Assembly (NCBI GenBank): GCA_050633445.1
Contig: JBOEGN010000011.1
Span: forward strand, 1 to 64,000
Direction: 5' to 3'
Source: Thalassobius sp050633445
GTDB lineage: Bacteria; Pseudomonadota; Alphaproteobacteria; Rhodobacterales; Rhodobacteraceae
Length of the DNA stretch: 64,000 bases
In this document: piece by piece, positions 8,437 to 16,916 of the stretch
Numbering within the stretch: position 1 is the first letter of the stretch
How the letters are laid out: each line of letters begins with the position of its first letter
The notes under the pieces: generated by a model
Told to the model about the DNA's origin: nothing
The model's input: only the letters and a program-made list of their open reading frames with translations
The model's database searches: none
Made by a program: the position numbers and the translations under genes

Positions 8437-9459
8437 ATGGGCTATAAGGTCGTTGTTGTCGGCGCCACGGGGAACGTGGGTCGCGAAATGCTGAACATCC
8501 TTGCGGAACGTCAGTTCCCGCTGGAGGAGATCGCCGTTCTGGCCAGCCGTAAATCGCTGGGCACCGAGGTAAGCTTTGGCGACAAGACCCTGAAGACCAA
8601 GGACCTGGACACCTTTGATTTCACCGGCTGGGACATGGCGCTGTTCGCCGTGGGCTCGACCGCGACCAAGGAATACGCGCCCAAAGCGGCCGCGGCTGGT
8701 TGCGTGGTGATCGATAACTCGTCGCTGTACCGCTATGATCCGGACATCCCGCTGATCGTGCCCGAGGTGAACCCTCAGGCCGTGCATGGCTATGCGAAAA
8801 AGAACATCATCGCGAACCCCAACTGCTCGACCGCGCAGATGGTTGTGGCGCTCAAGCCCCTGCATGATCGCGCGAAAATCAAGCGCGTTGTCGTGTCGAC
8901 CTACCAGTCGGTTTCTGGCTCGGGCAAGGACGCGATTGACGAGCTGTGGAACCAGACCAAGGGCATGTATGTCCCCGGCCAAGAGGTCGAACCCAAAGTC
9001 TATCCCAAGCAGATCGCGTTTAACGTGATCCCGCATATCGACGTGTTCCTGGACGATGGCTCGACCAAGGAAGAATGGAAAATGGTCGCCGAGACCAAGA
9101 AGATCATTGATCCCTCGATCAAGGTTACCGCGACCTGTGTGCGCGTGCCTGTGTTTGTTGGCCATTCGGAATCGGTGAACATCGAGACCGAGGATTTCCT
9201 GGACGAAGACGAAGCCCGCGATATCCTGCGCGAGTCGCCCGGCATCATGGTCATCGACAAGCGCGAAGACGGTGGTTACGTCACCCCGGTTGAATGCGTG
9301 GGCGATTACGCGACCTTTATCAGCCGCATCCGTCAGGACAGCACCATTGATAACGGTCTGAACCTGTGGTGCGTGTCGGACAACCTGCGCAAAGGCGCCG
9401 CGCTGAACGCCGTTCAGATCGCCGAGCTGCTGGGCCGTGAGGTTCTGAAAAAGGGCTGA
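8437..9459 (+). CDS. asd: Aspartate-semialdehyde dehydrogenase
   Basis: NADPH-dependent reduction of beta-aspartyl phosphate to aspartate semialdehyde, the branch point to lysine/diaminopimelate, threonine and methionine. The protein has 340 residues, the usual length. The NADP motif GATGNVGRE is at 9-17, and the catalytic Cys130 lies in NPNCSTAQ. The substrate-binding SVSGSGKDA segment and the late conserved histidine region are present. AAAGGAG sits 7-10 bp before the ATG. It is monocistronic, ended by a strong hairpin shared with the convergent carbonic anhydrase gene. Confidence 0.97.
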   Translation: MGYKVVVVGATGNVGREMLNILAERQFPLEEIAVLASRKSLGTEVSFGDKTLKTKDLDTFDFTGWDMALFAVGSTATKEYAPKAAAAGCVVIDNSSLYRYDPDIPLIVPEVNPQAVHGYAKKNIIANPNCSTAQMVVALKPLHDRAKIKRVVVSTYQSVSGSGKDAIDELWNQTKGMYVPGQEVEPKVYPKQIAFNVIPHIDVFLDDGSTKEEWKMVAETKKIIDPSIKVTATCVRVPVFVGHSESVNIETEDFLDEDEARDILRESPGIMVIDKREDGGYVTPVECVGDYATFISRIRQDSTIDNGLNLWCVSDNLRKGAALNAVQIAELLGREVLKKG

Positions 9460-9481
9460 TTGAGCCCCACCCGAAACGACG

Positions 9482-9507
9482 AAGGGCACCCAATGGGTGC
9501 CCTTTTT
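9482..9507. terminator. Rho-independent terminator after asd
   Basis: A perfect 10-bp stem AAGGGCACCC / GGGTGCCCTT with loop AAT, running into TTT on the plus strand. On the minus strand the stem leads into a shorter T stretch, so it may also serve the convergent carbonic anhydrase gene. Confidence 0.85.
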
Positions 9508-9525
9508 GCATGTGTGTGTCTGGGA

Positions 9526-10176
9526 TCAGACCTGCTGAAACTTGCCTTCCTTGGCGATGTACTGTTCGATGGTCCCTTCGCCGATATTATGCCACAGCGC
9601 GTGTAGCGCCAGTTCGCCGGAATCCACCGCGCTTTGCACAAACGGGAAGGTCATCAGGTTTTCAACCGAGGTCAGCGCGGCCTGTTTTTCCAGTGCGGTC
9701 AGGCGGGCTTCGTCGGATTCGACGTCCTTCACCTTTTCAAACCCGGGACGCAGGATGTCGATCCAACGGCCCACGAACGAGGTTTTCTCTTCTAACGCGG
9801 GGGCGTTGCCCATGCACATATCATGACACCCGGCGACGCCACCACATTGCGAGTGGGTCATGACCACCACATGCGACACCTTCAATACCGTCACCGCGTA
9901 TTCAATCGCGGCCGAGGTCCCGTGCTGGCCGCCATCGGCCTCGAATGGGGGGACAAGGCTGGCGATATTGCGGTGGATAAAGAACTCGCCCTGATCCGCG
10001 CCGAAAATCGCGGTCACGTGCACGCGCGAGTCGCAGCAGGAAATGACCATGGCGCGCGGGCGTTGGCCCTCGTCCGCCAGTCTACGGTACCAGCTTTTGT
10101 TTTCGGAATAGGCGGTGGCCTTCCAGCCTTGGTAGCGTTGAACCAGATAGGCGGGCAGGGGCTTGGCATTGTCCAT
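9526..10176 (-). CDS. Beta-class carbonic anhydrase
   Basis: Zinc enzyme interconverting CO2 and bicarbonate, 216 residues. The zinc ligands are in CCDSR (Cys47 or Cys48, followed by the Asp49/Arg51 dyad) and HSQCGG (His108, Cys111). No signal peptide is seen, so it is cytosolic. Bicarbonate supply for carboxylases such as acetyl-CoA carboxylase (accD lies at 33 kb) is the likely role. It is a single gene, convergent with asd and divergent from a small hypothetical gene. Confidence 0.95.
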   Translation of the reverse strand: MDNAKPLPAYLVQRYQGWKATAYSENKSWYRRLADEGQRPRAMVISCCDSRVHVTAIFGADQGEFFIHRNIASLVPPFEADGGQHGTSAAIEYAVTVLKVSHVVVMTHSQCGGVAGCHDMCMGNAPALEEKTSFVGRWIDILRPGFEKVKDVESDEARLTALEKQAALTSVENLMTFPFVQSAVDSGELALHALWHNIGEGTIEQYIAKEGKFQQV

Positions 10177-10300
10177 GTCGTCATCCTTGTGTGTGTTTCA
10201 GAATCTGACCACGTTCAATAGCGACTATTTGATCCGTTTTCGACCTAAATCATGGTCGCAGCTCAACCTTTTGAGAACCCTTTTGTCCACATTCTCCGAC

Positions 10301-10714
10301 ATGGCCGTGGGGGCCGGACTATGGGGTGAGACTTTGACCTATTTAACTTACTTGAAACCGGATGAAACCGTTCGGCTGGATGCCAGCGTACTCGGAGAAT
10401 TGTACCTGGAGCTGGGAGAGGCAGGCGCGCAAAACGTCGTGACTCGCGCGATGGAGGATCTGACGCAACGCTTAACGGATGCCGATCAGATGTACCGGGA
10501 CGGCGACTTTCTTGACCTTCGAAAAACCGTGCGAGCGACCGTGGCAGTGGCTGAACAGATCGGCATGCGATCACTGGCGCGATGCGCTCAGGATGTCGTG
10601 GCCTGCATTGATGCGGGCGATCCAGTGGCATTGGCGGCAGTGCTGGCACGGTTGATGCGCATTGGCGAACGATCTTTGAATGCGGTGTGGGATTTGCAAG
10701 GGCTGTCGATTTGA
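10301..10714 (+). CDS. Conserved hypothetical protein, helical
   Basis: About 137 residues from ATG 10301. The frame is open back to 10163 but upstream codons look non-coding. TTG 10334, behind GGGGTGAG, is an alternative start that would give the more compact beginning of the conserved-looking part. The sequence is almost wholly alpha-helical (VLGELYLELGEAGAQNVVTRAMEDL and a second long helical half), without signal peptide, membrane segment or catalytic motif. The four-helix character resembles Hpt-like or regulatory bundles, but the family was not recognised with certainty. It precedes the peptidase pair by 48 bp. Confidence 0.65.
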   Translation: MAVGAGLWGETLTYLTYLKPDETVRLDASVLGELYLELGEAGAQNVVTRAMEDLTQRLTDADQMYRDGDFLDLRKTVRATVAVAEQIGMRSLARCAQDVVACIDAGDPVALAAVLARLMRIGERSLNAVWDLQGLSI

Positions 10715-10762
10715 CCCCCTTGCAGGCGCTGAGGAAGGGGCTAGGCTGGGGCCAAATGACCA

Positions 10763-12157
10763 ATGGGGCCCCAGATGACTTTGACCTTCGCCAAGGCGGC
10801 AGACACCGCCATTCCAGTTTACCTGCTTCCCTCTGACGGGGTCGAAGCATGGCTGACAGGCCAACCCGCGCGTATCCAATCTTGGGTCAAGGCGAATGGG
10901 TTCACGGGCGCGCTTGGGAAAACCCTGATTATTCCAGACGAAGCCGGTGCGCTGATGGCGGTGCTTGCGGGCTATGGCACGCCTGCTTCGCGGCGGCGCG
11001 GGCGGTTCCACTTGGCCACAATTGCCGCTGGTCTACCCGAAGGAGACTATTCCGTCATCGGCTTGCCCGAGGATGATGCCGAACACGAGGCTTTGGGGTG
11101 GCTGCTGTCGGGCTATGCCTTTGATAAATATCGCTCGCAATCCGGCACTAAGGCCCGTCTGGTCGCACCAGACGGTGTCGATGCAGACAAGCTTGAGGTC
11201 ATTGCAGCGGGCGAAGTTTTGACCCGCAACCTGATCAACACGCCGGCCAGCGATATGGGCCCTGATGCGTTAGAGCAGGCAGCGCGCGATCTGGCAGATG
11301 TTCACCGCGCAAAAATCTCGGTGACAACGGGCGACGCGCTGCTCGAGCAGAATTTCCCGATGGTGCATGCCGTTGGACGTGCCGCCGAGCAAGCTCCGCG
11401 TTTGATTGATATGTCCTGGGGCAGCGAAGGCCCGTCGCTGGTTCTGGTCGGTAAGGGCGTTTGTTTTGATACCGGCGGGTTGAACCTGAAACCCGGCGCG
11501 TCGATGGGCCTTATGAAAAAGGACATGGGGGGGGCTGCAACCGTGTTGGGGTTGGCCCAAATGATCATGGGGCTGGGTCTTAAGCTGCGGTTGCGTGTGT
11601 TGGTGCCTGCTGTGGAAAACAGCGTGTCCGGCAACGCATTTCGCCCCGGTGACATCCTGCACAGCCGCAAAGGTTTGACGGTTGAGATCAACAATACCGA
11701 CGCCGAGGGGCGTTTGGTTTTGGCCGATGCTTTGGCGCTGGGAGCCGAGGGTAACCCCGATCTGATGCTCTCCATGGCGACGCTGACCGGAGCCGCGCGG
11801 GTTGCTGTTGGGCCGGATTTGGCTCCCTTCTTTACGGATGATGAAAACGTCGCCAGCGCCCTTCAATCAGCCGGAACAAAAGTGGCCGATCCGGTCTGGC
11901 GTTTGCCTTTTTGGGAACCATACGAACCCGATCTGGAACCAGGAATTGCTGATTTGGACAACGCTCCAAAAGGAGGGTTCGGCGGGGCAATTACGGCGGC
12001 GCTTTTCTTGCGTCGTTTTGCTGGGGATCAGGCGCGCTATACCCATTTTGACATTTACGGCTGGTCGCCCAAAAATCAGCCAGCCCGGCCCAAGGGTGGT
12101 GTTGGAATGGGGGCTCGTGCCTTGCTTGAGGCGCTGCCGGAACTGCTGGACCTTTAG
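10763..12157 (+). CDS. M17 family leucyl aminopeptidase
   Basis: Cytosolic di-metal aminopeptidase of 464 residues, releasing N-terminal residues from short peptides. The family signature NTDAEGRL is at 311-318, carrying metal ligands and the bicarbonate-binding Arg. The upstream GKGVCFDTGGLNLKP region contributes the metal-binding Lys and Asp, and KKDMGGAA the catalytic Lys region. ATG 10763 has a weak GGGG element upstream; ATG 10775 (MTLTFA) is an alternative. It ends 2 bp before an NlpC/P60 peptidase, so the pair probably degrades peptides together, perhaps murein-derived. Confidence 0.92.
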   Translation: MGPQMTLTFAKAADTAIPVYLLPSDGVEAWLTGQPARIQSWVKANGFTGALGKTLIIPDEAGALMAVLAGYGTPASRRRGRFHLATIAAGLPEGDYSVIGLPEDDAEHEALGWLLSGYAFDKYRSQSGTKARLVAPDGVDADKLEVIAAGEVLTRNLINTPASDMGPDALEQAARDLADVHRAKISVTTGDALLEQNFPMVHAVGRAAEQAPRLIDMSWGSEGPSLVLVGKGVCFDTGGLNLKPGASMGLMKKDMGGAATVLGLAQMIMGLGLKLRLRVLVPAVENSVSGNAFRPGDILHSRKGLTVEINNTDAEGRLVLADALALGAEGNPDLMLSMATLTGAARVAVGPDLAPFFTDDENVASALQSAGTKVADPVWRLPFWEPYEPDLEPGIADLDNAPKGGFGGAITAALFLRRFAGDQARYTHFDIYGWSPKNQPARPKGGVGMGARALLEALPELLDL

Positions 12158-12159
12158 TT

Positions 12160-13014
12160 GTGAATGCTCCGATGGATGCTCGTCTGACCCCTGCAAATCC
12201 GCGCGTTGCGGCCTCTTTTCTGCGTGGTCAGGTCGAGGCGCAGACCTTTGTTGAAGGCACCGAGAAGATGATCGCGATCCGCTGTGCCGATTTGCTGTCG
12301 GCTCCGCATGGACGACGCGAGCGTCAGCTGCTGCTGGGCGAACGGGTCACGATGTACGAAGAACGCGCCGGCTGGGCCTTTGTTCAGGCGGAAAAGGACG
12401 GGTATGTCGGGTATCTGCCCATTGGCCAGCTCGAAGAGCGCCGCCCCGCGACCCATTGGGTGATCAACCGTGCCTCGCATCTGTACAACGATCCCGATTT
12501 CAAAAGCCACGAACGGATGAGCCTGAGCATGGGCTCGCAATTCCGGGTGACAGGTGAAATTGGCCGCTTCTATGAGACGCCGCTGGGATACGTCCCCAAG
12601 CCGCACATGGCTCCATTGGATCGCCTGGCGAATGACCCTGTCGAGGTGGCCGAACGATACCTGGGCGTGCCCTATCTGTGGGGAGGAAACTCGATCTGGG
12701 GGATCGATTGCTCGGGTCTGGTGCAGGCGGCCTGCGTGGCCTGCGATCTCCCTTGTCCTGGGGATAGCGACCTACAGGAGGCTGCGTTGGGGCGCCCCAT
12801 TGCCGAGGGTAAGAAACTGCGTCGCGGTGATCTGCTGTTCTGGAAAGGACATGTTGCCCTGGTGGCTGGGCGCGGGATGCTGATCCACGCCAACGCACAT
12901 CACATGGCCGTGGCGTTCGAGCCGATAGACGAGGCGATTGCCAGGATCGAGTCCCAAGGCGACGGGCCCGTCACCTCGCGCCGCAGGCTGCCAAGCAGAA
13001 AGCAGGCATCCTGA
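12160..13014 (+). CDS. C40 family (NlpC/P60) peptidase with SH3-like domain
   Basis: 284 residues from GTG 12160; ATG 12172 is an alternative. An N-terminal bacterial SH3-like region (about 25-150) precedes the NlpC/P60 domain. The catalytic Cys184 is in GIDCSGLV, His231 in GHVAL and a third polar residue, His243, in LIHANAH. No signal peptide is seen, so it may act in the cytoplasm on recycled muropeptides like gamma-D-Glu-diamino-acid endopeptidases of this architecture. Tight coupling to the M17 aminopeptidase gene supports joint peptide recycling. Confidence 0.9.
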   Translation: MNAPMDARLTPANPRVAASFLRGQVEAQTFVEGTEKMIAIRCADLLSAPHGRRERQLLLGERVTMYEERAGWAFVQAEKDGYVGYLPIGQLEERRPATHWVINRASHLYNDPDFKSHERMSLSMGSQFRVTGEIGRFYETPLGYVPKPHMAPLDRLANDPVEVAERYLGVPYLWGGNSIWGIDCSGLVQAACVACDLPCPGDSDLQEAALGRPIAEGKKLRRGDLLFWKGHVALVAGRGMLIHANAHHMAVAFEPIDEAIARIESQGDGPVTSRRRLPSRKQAS

Positions 13015-13066
13015 GCGATCCGTTTTCCCAACTTGTGTTGGGCATCGAACTGCTTTGTCAGATGGC

Positions 13067-13411
13067 CTAGTTCACCGAACGGATCAGTTTGCGTTCCAGC
13101 ACCCTTAGGACGGTCTTCAGGTCGTGGCCGCGCTTAAGGATCTGGCCATCCATACCGAACACCACATACATGCCCTGCTTGTTGCGTAGTTTCGGGTGTT
13201 TCTCGATGCGGTACAGCGGTGTTTCAGCGGTGCGGCGGAACACCGAAAAAACCGCGATCTCACGCAGGCAGGAAATTCCGTAGTCGCGCCATTCGCCGGC
13301 TGCAACCATGCGCCCATACAGCCCCATGATCACCCCCATCTCTTTGCGATCAAAGGCAACTTGTTCGGGAATTCCGGGTTTAGGAAAGGGCGTGGGGCCT
13401 TGCATGTTCAT
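13067..13411 (-). CDS. DUF2794 domain-containing protein
   Basis: A protein of 114 residues matching the alphaproteobacterial DUF2794 pattern: FDRKEMGVIMGLYGRMVAAG, then YGISCLREIAVFSVFRR and PLYRIEKHPKLRNKQGMYVV, ending in ILKRGHDL. No transmembrane segment, signal or catalytic motif is visible. The function of the family is unknown. It stands between the convergent peptidase pair and paaX. The two N-terminal ATGs (13411 and 13405) cannot be told apart by ribosome site. Confidence 0.88.
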   Translation of the reverse strand: MNMQGPTPFPKPGIPEQVAFDRKEMGVIMGLYGRMVAAGEWRDYGISCLREIAVFSVFRRTAETPLYRIEKHPKLRNKQGMYVVFGMDGQILKRGHDLKTVLRVLERKLIRSVN

Positions 13412-13443
13412 ACCGTTCAGAGTTGCGCTAAATTCGGCCTAAA

Positions 13444-14241
13444 TCAAGCCTGACGGAACCTTTTCGCAAAATCCGGGTGTGCGGATGGCATGGCCGAGAC
13501 ATCTTGCAGCACAGAATCGAACCAGTCTTCGGCGCCTTGCGTCAAGGCCGAGTATGCTGCTGCGACCTCGGTCCTGGGGTCGCGGCCAGCGAATACGGGC
13601 GGTAACAATGCGACGGGCGGCTCGGGGTGGCGTAACACGATCCGACGCCAGCGATGGATCAGCAACGTGCGCGCGGCAGCGGCCTCTAGCGGGCTCAGGC
13701 TGGAACCGGCCAGCGCATCCAGATCGGCGAATAATGCGCTCAAAGCGGTCTGATGCGCTTTGGTCAGCAGATTGGCACGCATCGCAGCCGACAGAGCGGT
13801 CAAATCGCCGGTGACGGCACAGTCAGGCGCAGGGCTGGGCTGATCGGCAGGGCGCAGAACCACGCCGGGTGCCACAGGGATTCCAGGCTGATCAGAGCCG
13901 ACAGCCAGCACCCATTCTGTGACCGGATCGTTGCGCGGCGGGGCGTAAATTCGGCTCGTGGCATCTGCGAATTGCGCGAGGCCCTCTTTGGTCAGCCGGT
14001 AATAACTGTTGCGTCCTTCGCGTTCCGAACTGACCCAGCCATCGCGGCCCAAACGGGACAAAGCGGTGCGGATCGTTCCTGGTTCAATGCCGATGCGGCC
14101 CAGTAGTTTTTGTAAACGCAGATTGGCGATCCGTCCGCCGCGCAGCTGAACGCTATCCCCGAAAACGGTGATGACAAGGGACCAAACGCGCAGGCGGCCT
14201 TCGTCATGCAAAGCGGTGATCAGAGGGGCAAGAGGATCCAT
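13444..14241 (-). CDS. paaX: PaaX-type transcriptional repressor of phenylacetate catabolism
   Basis: 265 residues from the ATG at 14241, preceded on the minus strand by AAGGG. An in-frame start at 14256 would add five residues without a ribosome site. The N-terminal winged helix (ALSRLGRDGWVSSEREGRNSYYRLT, about 55-80) and the long C-terminal PaaX domain fit the family. PaaX repressors respond to phenylacetyl-CoA. The gene follows paaZ in the same direction with 93 bp and a hairpin between. A second regulator of TetR type closes the opposite arm, so the island may have two layers of control. Confidence 0.88.
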   Translation of the reverse strand: MDPLAPLITALHDEGRLRVWSLVITVFGDSVQLRGGRIANLRLQKLLGRIGIEPGTIRTALSRLGRDGWVSSEREGRNSYYRLTKEGLAQFADATSRIYAPPRNDPVTEWVLAVGSDQPGIPVAPGVVLRPADQPSPAPDCAVTGDLTALSAAMRANLLTKAHQTALSALFADLDALAGSSLSPLEAAAARTLLIHRWRRIVLRHPEPPVALLPPVFAGRDPRTEVAAAYSALTQGAEDWFDSVLQDVSAMPSAHPDFAKRFRQA

Positions 14242-14280
14242 AAGCCCTTGATACACGGGCTGTTGTTCCGTGGAAAGGGG

Positions 14281-14332
14281 GCCGAAGGCGTGGCTTGGAC
14301 GCCTTCGGCGAGGGTATTTGGGCCAAGAAGAA
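14281..14332 (-). terminator. Terminator-like hairpin with GGGTATTT/AAGAAGAA repeat, copy 2
   Basis: An 11-bp perfect stem GCCGAAGGCGT / ACGCCTTCGGC (14281-14309, 7-nt loop) directly abuts the repeat GGGTATTTGGGCCAAGAAGAA (14312-14332). It lies just past the paaZ stop on the minus strand and is followed by a CCCCCTTTCC tract, so it may attenuate read-through from paaZ into paaX. Confidence 0.6.
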
Positions 14333-14334
14333 AC

Positions 14335-16362
14335 CTAGCGCTGGTAAGCAACCATGGTGAGTAGCTCGTATTCGGCGACCTGATCGTCATCTTGGTTGGT
14401 CAAGGTGGCGTTCCAGGCGATCTCGCCATAGGTGTCGGTGCGCTTGGTTTTACGTTTGCAGGTCAGGGCGACCTTGATGCTGTCCCCGGCGCTGACGGGT
14501 TTCTGGAAGGACAGGCCGTTCAAGCCGGTATTGGCCAGAACCGGACCTTCGTTGGGCTCCACGAACAGCCCCGCTGCGAAGGACAGCAGCAGGTAGCCAT
14601 GCGCCACCCGACCGGGGAAGAACGGGTTCCGTTGCGCGGCCTCTTCGTCCATGTGGGCATAGAATGTGTCGCCGGTGAAATTGGCGAAATGTTCGATATC
14701 TTCAATGGAAATGGTGCGCGATGGGGTTTGGATCGTCTCTCCGATCTGGATCTCATTGAAGGTCCGCTGGAACGGGTGCGTCGGGTTTTCCGACTGCGGA
14801 GCGCCTTTGATCCAGGTGCCGGTGATGGCGCTGATGATCTCGGGTGTGCCCTGGATCGCGGTGCGCTGAAGATAGTGCATGACGCCGCGAATGCCGCCCA
14901 GTTCTTCGCCACCGCCAGCGCGACCAGGGCCGCCATGGACCATGTGGGGCATCGGGGCGCCATGGCCTGTCGCCTCGCGTCCGGTGTCACGATTGTTGAT
15001 ATACAGACGCCCGTGCCAAGCGGCGCTGGTCAGCGTGATGTCGCGCGCAATTTGCGGATCATGGGTAAAGACCGACGCCACCAACGAGCCTTCGCCCCGG
15101 TTTGCCAGCTGCGCCGCGTGGGCGGTGTCACGGTAGGGCAGAATGGTCGAAACGGGGCCGAATGCCTCGACCGAATGGATGATTTCGGCGGCATCGGGAT
15201 CGTCACATTGGAACAGGGTCGGCGGGATGAAGGCTGCGTCCGCATCAGCGTCGACGGGCTGGAACCCGGCCAGATCACCGCAGATTTGCCGCGCTTCGGT
15301 GCCGATTTGCGCGGCCTTGGCCAACACATCGGATTTTTGCGCCAGAGAGGCGAGCGCACCCATCCGCACGCCCTCGGAATCGGGGTGGCCGACGGTGATG
15401 GTTGCCAATTTGGCGGACAAGGCCTCAGCGACGGTATTAGCCATGTGGTCGGGCACCAACAGGCGGCGCATGGCGGTGCATTTTTGGCCGGCTTTGGTGG
15501 TGATCTCGGTCACGGCCTCTTTGATAAACAGCGCGAATTCGGGGCTATCTGCATCCGCATCCGCCCCCAGGATCGAGGCGTTCAGACTGTCTTGTTCCGC
15601 CAGAAAACGGGTCGAATTCTGGATCAGCGTCGGCGTCGTCCGCAGCATCTGCGCGGTGTCGGCGGATCCGGTAAAGCTGACAACATCCTGCGGGCCCATT
15701 TTGTCCAGAAGATCTCCGGTGCGGCCAATGATCAACTGTACGGCTCCATCGGGCAGAAGCCCCGATTCGATGATCATGCGGAAACAGGCTTCGGTCAGAT
15801 AGCAGGTCTGCGTCGCGGGTTTGACGATCGCGGGGACGCCAGCCAACAGCGTGGGCGCCAATTTTTCCAGCATACCCCACACCGGAAAGTTAAACGCGTT
15901 GATATGAACGGCCACGCCTTGCAGGGGTGTTGCAATATGTTGCCCAATGAACGCGCCAGTGCGGCCCAACTGCTCGATCCCGCCATCCGCGTAGACGTGC
16001 GAATCAGGGAGTTCGCTCCGGCCCTTGGAGGCATAGACAAATAGAGTGCCGATGCCGCCCTCGATGTCCACGCCGCCATCGCGCCGGGTCGCACCGGTCA
16101 GGCCATTGAGCGCGTACAGCTCTTCCTTGCGTTCACCGATATACAGTGCCAGATTTTTCAGAATTCTCGCGCGATCATGGAAGGTTAGCGCACGCAAGGC
16201 CGGTCCGCCAACGTGACGGGCATAGTGCAGCATCGCGTCAGTATCCAACGAGGTGCCGCCGGCCAAAGCGATCTCGGTGGCGGTGACGGGGCCTATGATG
16301 GGGGCTGCGGTCGCACCGGGCGCAATCCAGTTTCCAGCGAGGAAGCTTTCGGGTTTCAGCAT
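14335..16362 (-). CDS. paaZ: Bifunctional oxepin-CoA hydrolase / 3-oxo-5,6-dehydrosuberyl-CoA semialdehyde dehydrogenase
   Basis: Ring-opening enzyme of the phenylacetyl-CoA pathway. It has 675 residues from ATG 16362, behind AAGGAG; the frame extends further upstream but without a ribosome site. The N-terminal aldehyde dehydrogenase domain (about 1-520) carries Glu256 and Cys295 at the same numbers as Escherichia coli PaaZ. The C-terminal MaoC-type hydratase domain has Asp565 and His570 in GDTFYAH, with the same spacing as the E. coli catalytic pair. Both activities should be intact. It is transcribed divergently from paaI. Confidence 0.96.
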   Translation of the reverse strand: MLKPESFLAGNWIAPGATAAPIIGPVTATEIALAGGTSLDTDAMLHYARHVGGPALRALTFHDRARILKNLALYIGERKEELYALNGLTGATRRDGGVDIEGGIGTLFVYASKGRSELPDSHVYADGGIEQLGRTGAFIGQHIATPLQGVAVHINAFNFPVWGMLEKLAPTLLAGVPAIVKPATQTCYLTEACFRMIIESGLLPDGAVQLIIGRTGDLLDKMGPQDVVSFTGSADTAQMLRTTPTLIQNSTRFLAEQDSLNASILGADADADSPEFALFIKEAVTEITTKAGQKCTAMRRLLVPDHMANTVAEALSAKLATITVGHPDSEGVRMGALASLAQKSDVLAKAAQIGTEARQICGDLAGFQPVDADADAAFIPPTLFQCDDPDAAEIIHSVEAFGPVSTILPYRDTAHAAQLANRGEGSLVASVFTHDPQIARDITLTSAAWHGRLYINNRDTGREATGHGAPMPHMVHGGPGRAGGGEELGGIRGVMHYLQRTAIQGTPEIISAITGTWIKGAPQSENPTHPFQRTFNEIQIGETIQTPSRTISIEDIEHFANFTGDTFYAHMDEEAAQRNPFFPGRVAHGYLLLSFAAGLFVEPNEGPVLANTGLNGLSFQKPVSAGDSIKVALTCKRKTKRTDTYGEIAWNATLTNQDDDQVAEYELLTMVAYQR

Positions 16363-16425
16363 TGGGGTCTCCTTGAAACGGTTGTCCGCAGTATGAAGCA
16401 TTATATTTCCTATTTCAATACTATT

Positions 16426-16440
16426 GACCGTATGGTCGGT
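16426..16440. promoter_or_regulatory. TetR-type operator in the paaZ-paaI divergent promoter
   Basis: The 15-bp site contains two nested inverted repeats: GACC-GTAT-GGTC (16426-16437) and ACCG-TATGGT-CGGT (16427-16440). It lies between the divergent starts of paaZ (16362) and paaI (16482). ACCG/CGGT arms are typical of TetR-family operators in fatty-acid and aromatic degradation genes, so the tetR gene at the end of the right arm is the likely ligand. Confidence 0.6.
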
Positions 16441-16481
16441 TTTGTGCAAGGTCTGAATTGCGAACAAGAGGTTTTGCCGAA

Positions 16482-16916
16482 ATGACACCCCAAGAGCGCG
16501 CCGAGCGCAGTGCAGCAGTGATGTGGGCCAAAGATGTGGCCAGCCAGGCCGCGGGCATGACCCTGCAAGAGGTCGGGCCCGGTTGCGCCATCGTGACCAT
16601 GCCAGTGCGCGAGGATTTCCTGAACGGGCATAAAATTTGCCACGGCGGGTACATCTTTACGCTTGCTGACTCGGCGTTTGCTTTCGCGTGTAACAGCTAC
16701 AATCGGCTGGTCGTGGCGCAGGAAAACTCGATTACATTTCTGTCGCCCGCGCAGCCGGACGAGCTCTTGACGGCCCGCTGCAAAGAGGTGGCATTGACCG
16801 GGCGGTCGGGGGTGTACGACGTCATTGTCACTGGACCGGACGGGCGCAAGGTCGCCCTGTTCCGGGGCCTGTCGCGGCAGATCAAAGGACAGCATTTCAT
16901 GGAGAGTGAAGAATGA
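16482..16916 (+). CDS. paaI: Hydroxyphenylacetyl-CoA thioesterase PaaI
   Basis: Hotdog-fold thioesterase of 144 residues from ATG 16482; a TTG at 16458 is less likely. The active-site region NGHKICHGGYIFTLADSAFA (residues about 47-66) includes the Asn, His-Gly-Gly and Asp of the PaaI subfamily. PaaI hydrolyses stalled ring-hydroxylated CoA thioesters and so rescues the CoA pool of the phenylacetate pathway. Its stop overlaps the paaJ start by 4 bp (ATGA). Confidence 0.94.
   Translation: MTPQERAERSAAVMWAKDVASQAAGMTLQEVGPGCAIVTMPVREDFLNGHKICHGGYIFTLADSAFAFACNSYNRLVVAQENSITFLSPAQPDELLTARCKEVALTGRSGVYDVIVTGPDGRKVALFRGLSRQIKGQHFMESEE

Noticed and set aside
7318..9489. 723-codon open frame on the minus strand
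   Set aside because: It lies opposite the MFS and asd genes and crosses their boundary. The predicted protein is low-complexity and matches no fold.
14392..16044. 550-codon open frame on the plus strand
   Set aside because: Antisense to paaZ, which has all catalytic residues; a shadow frame.
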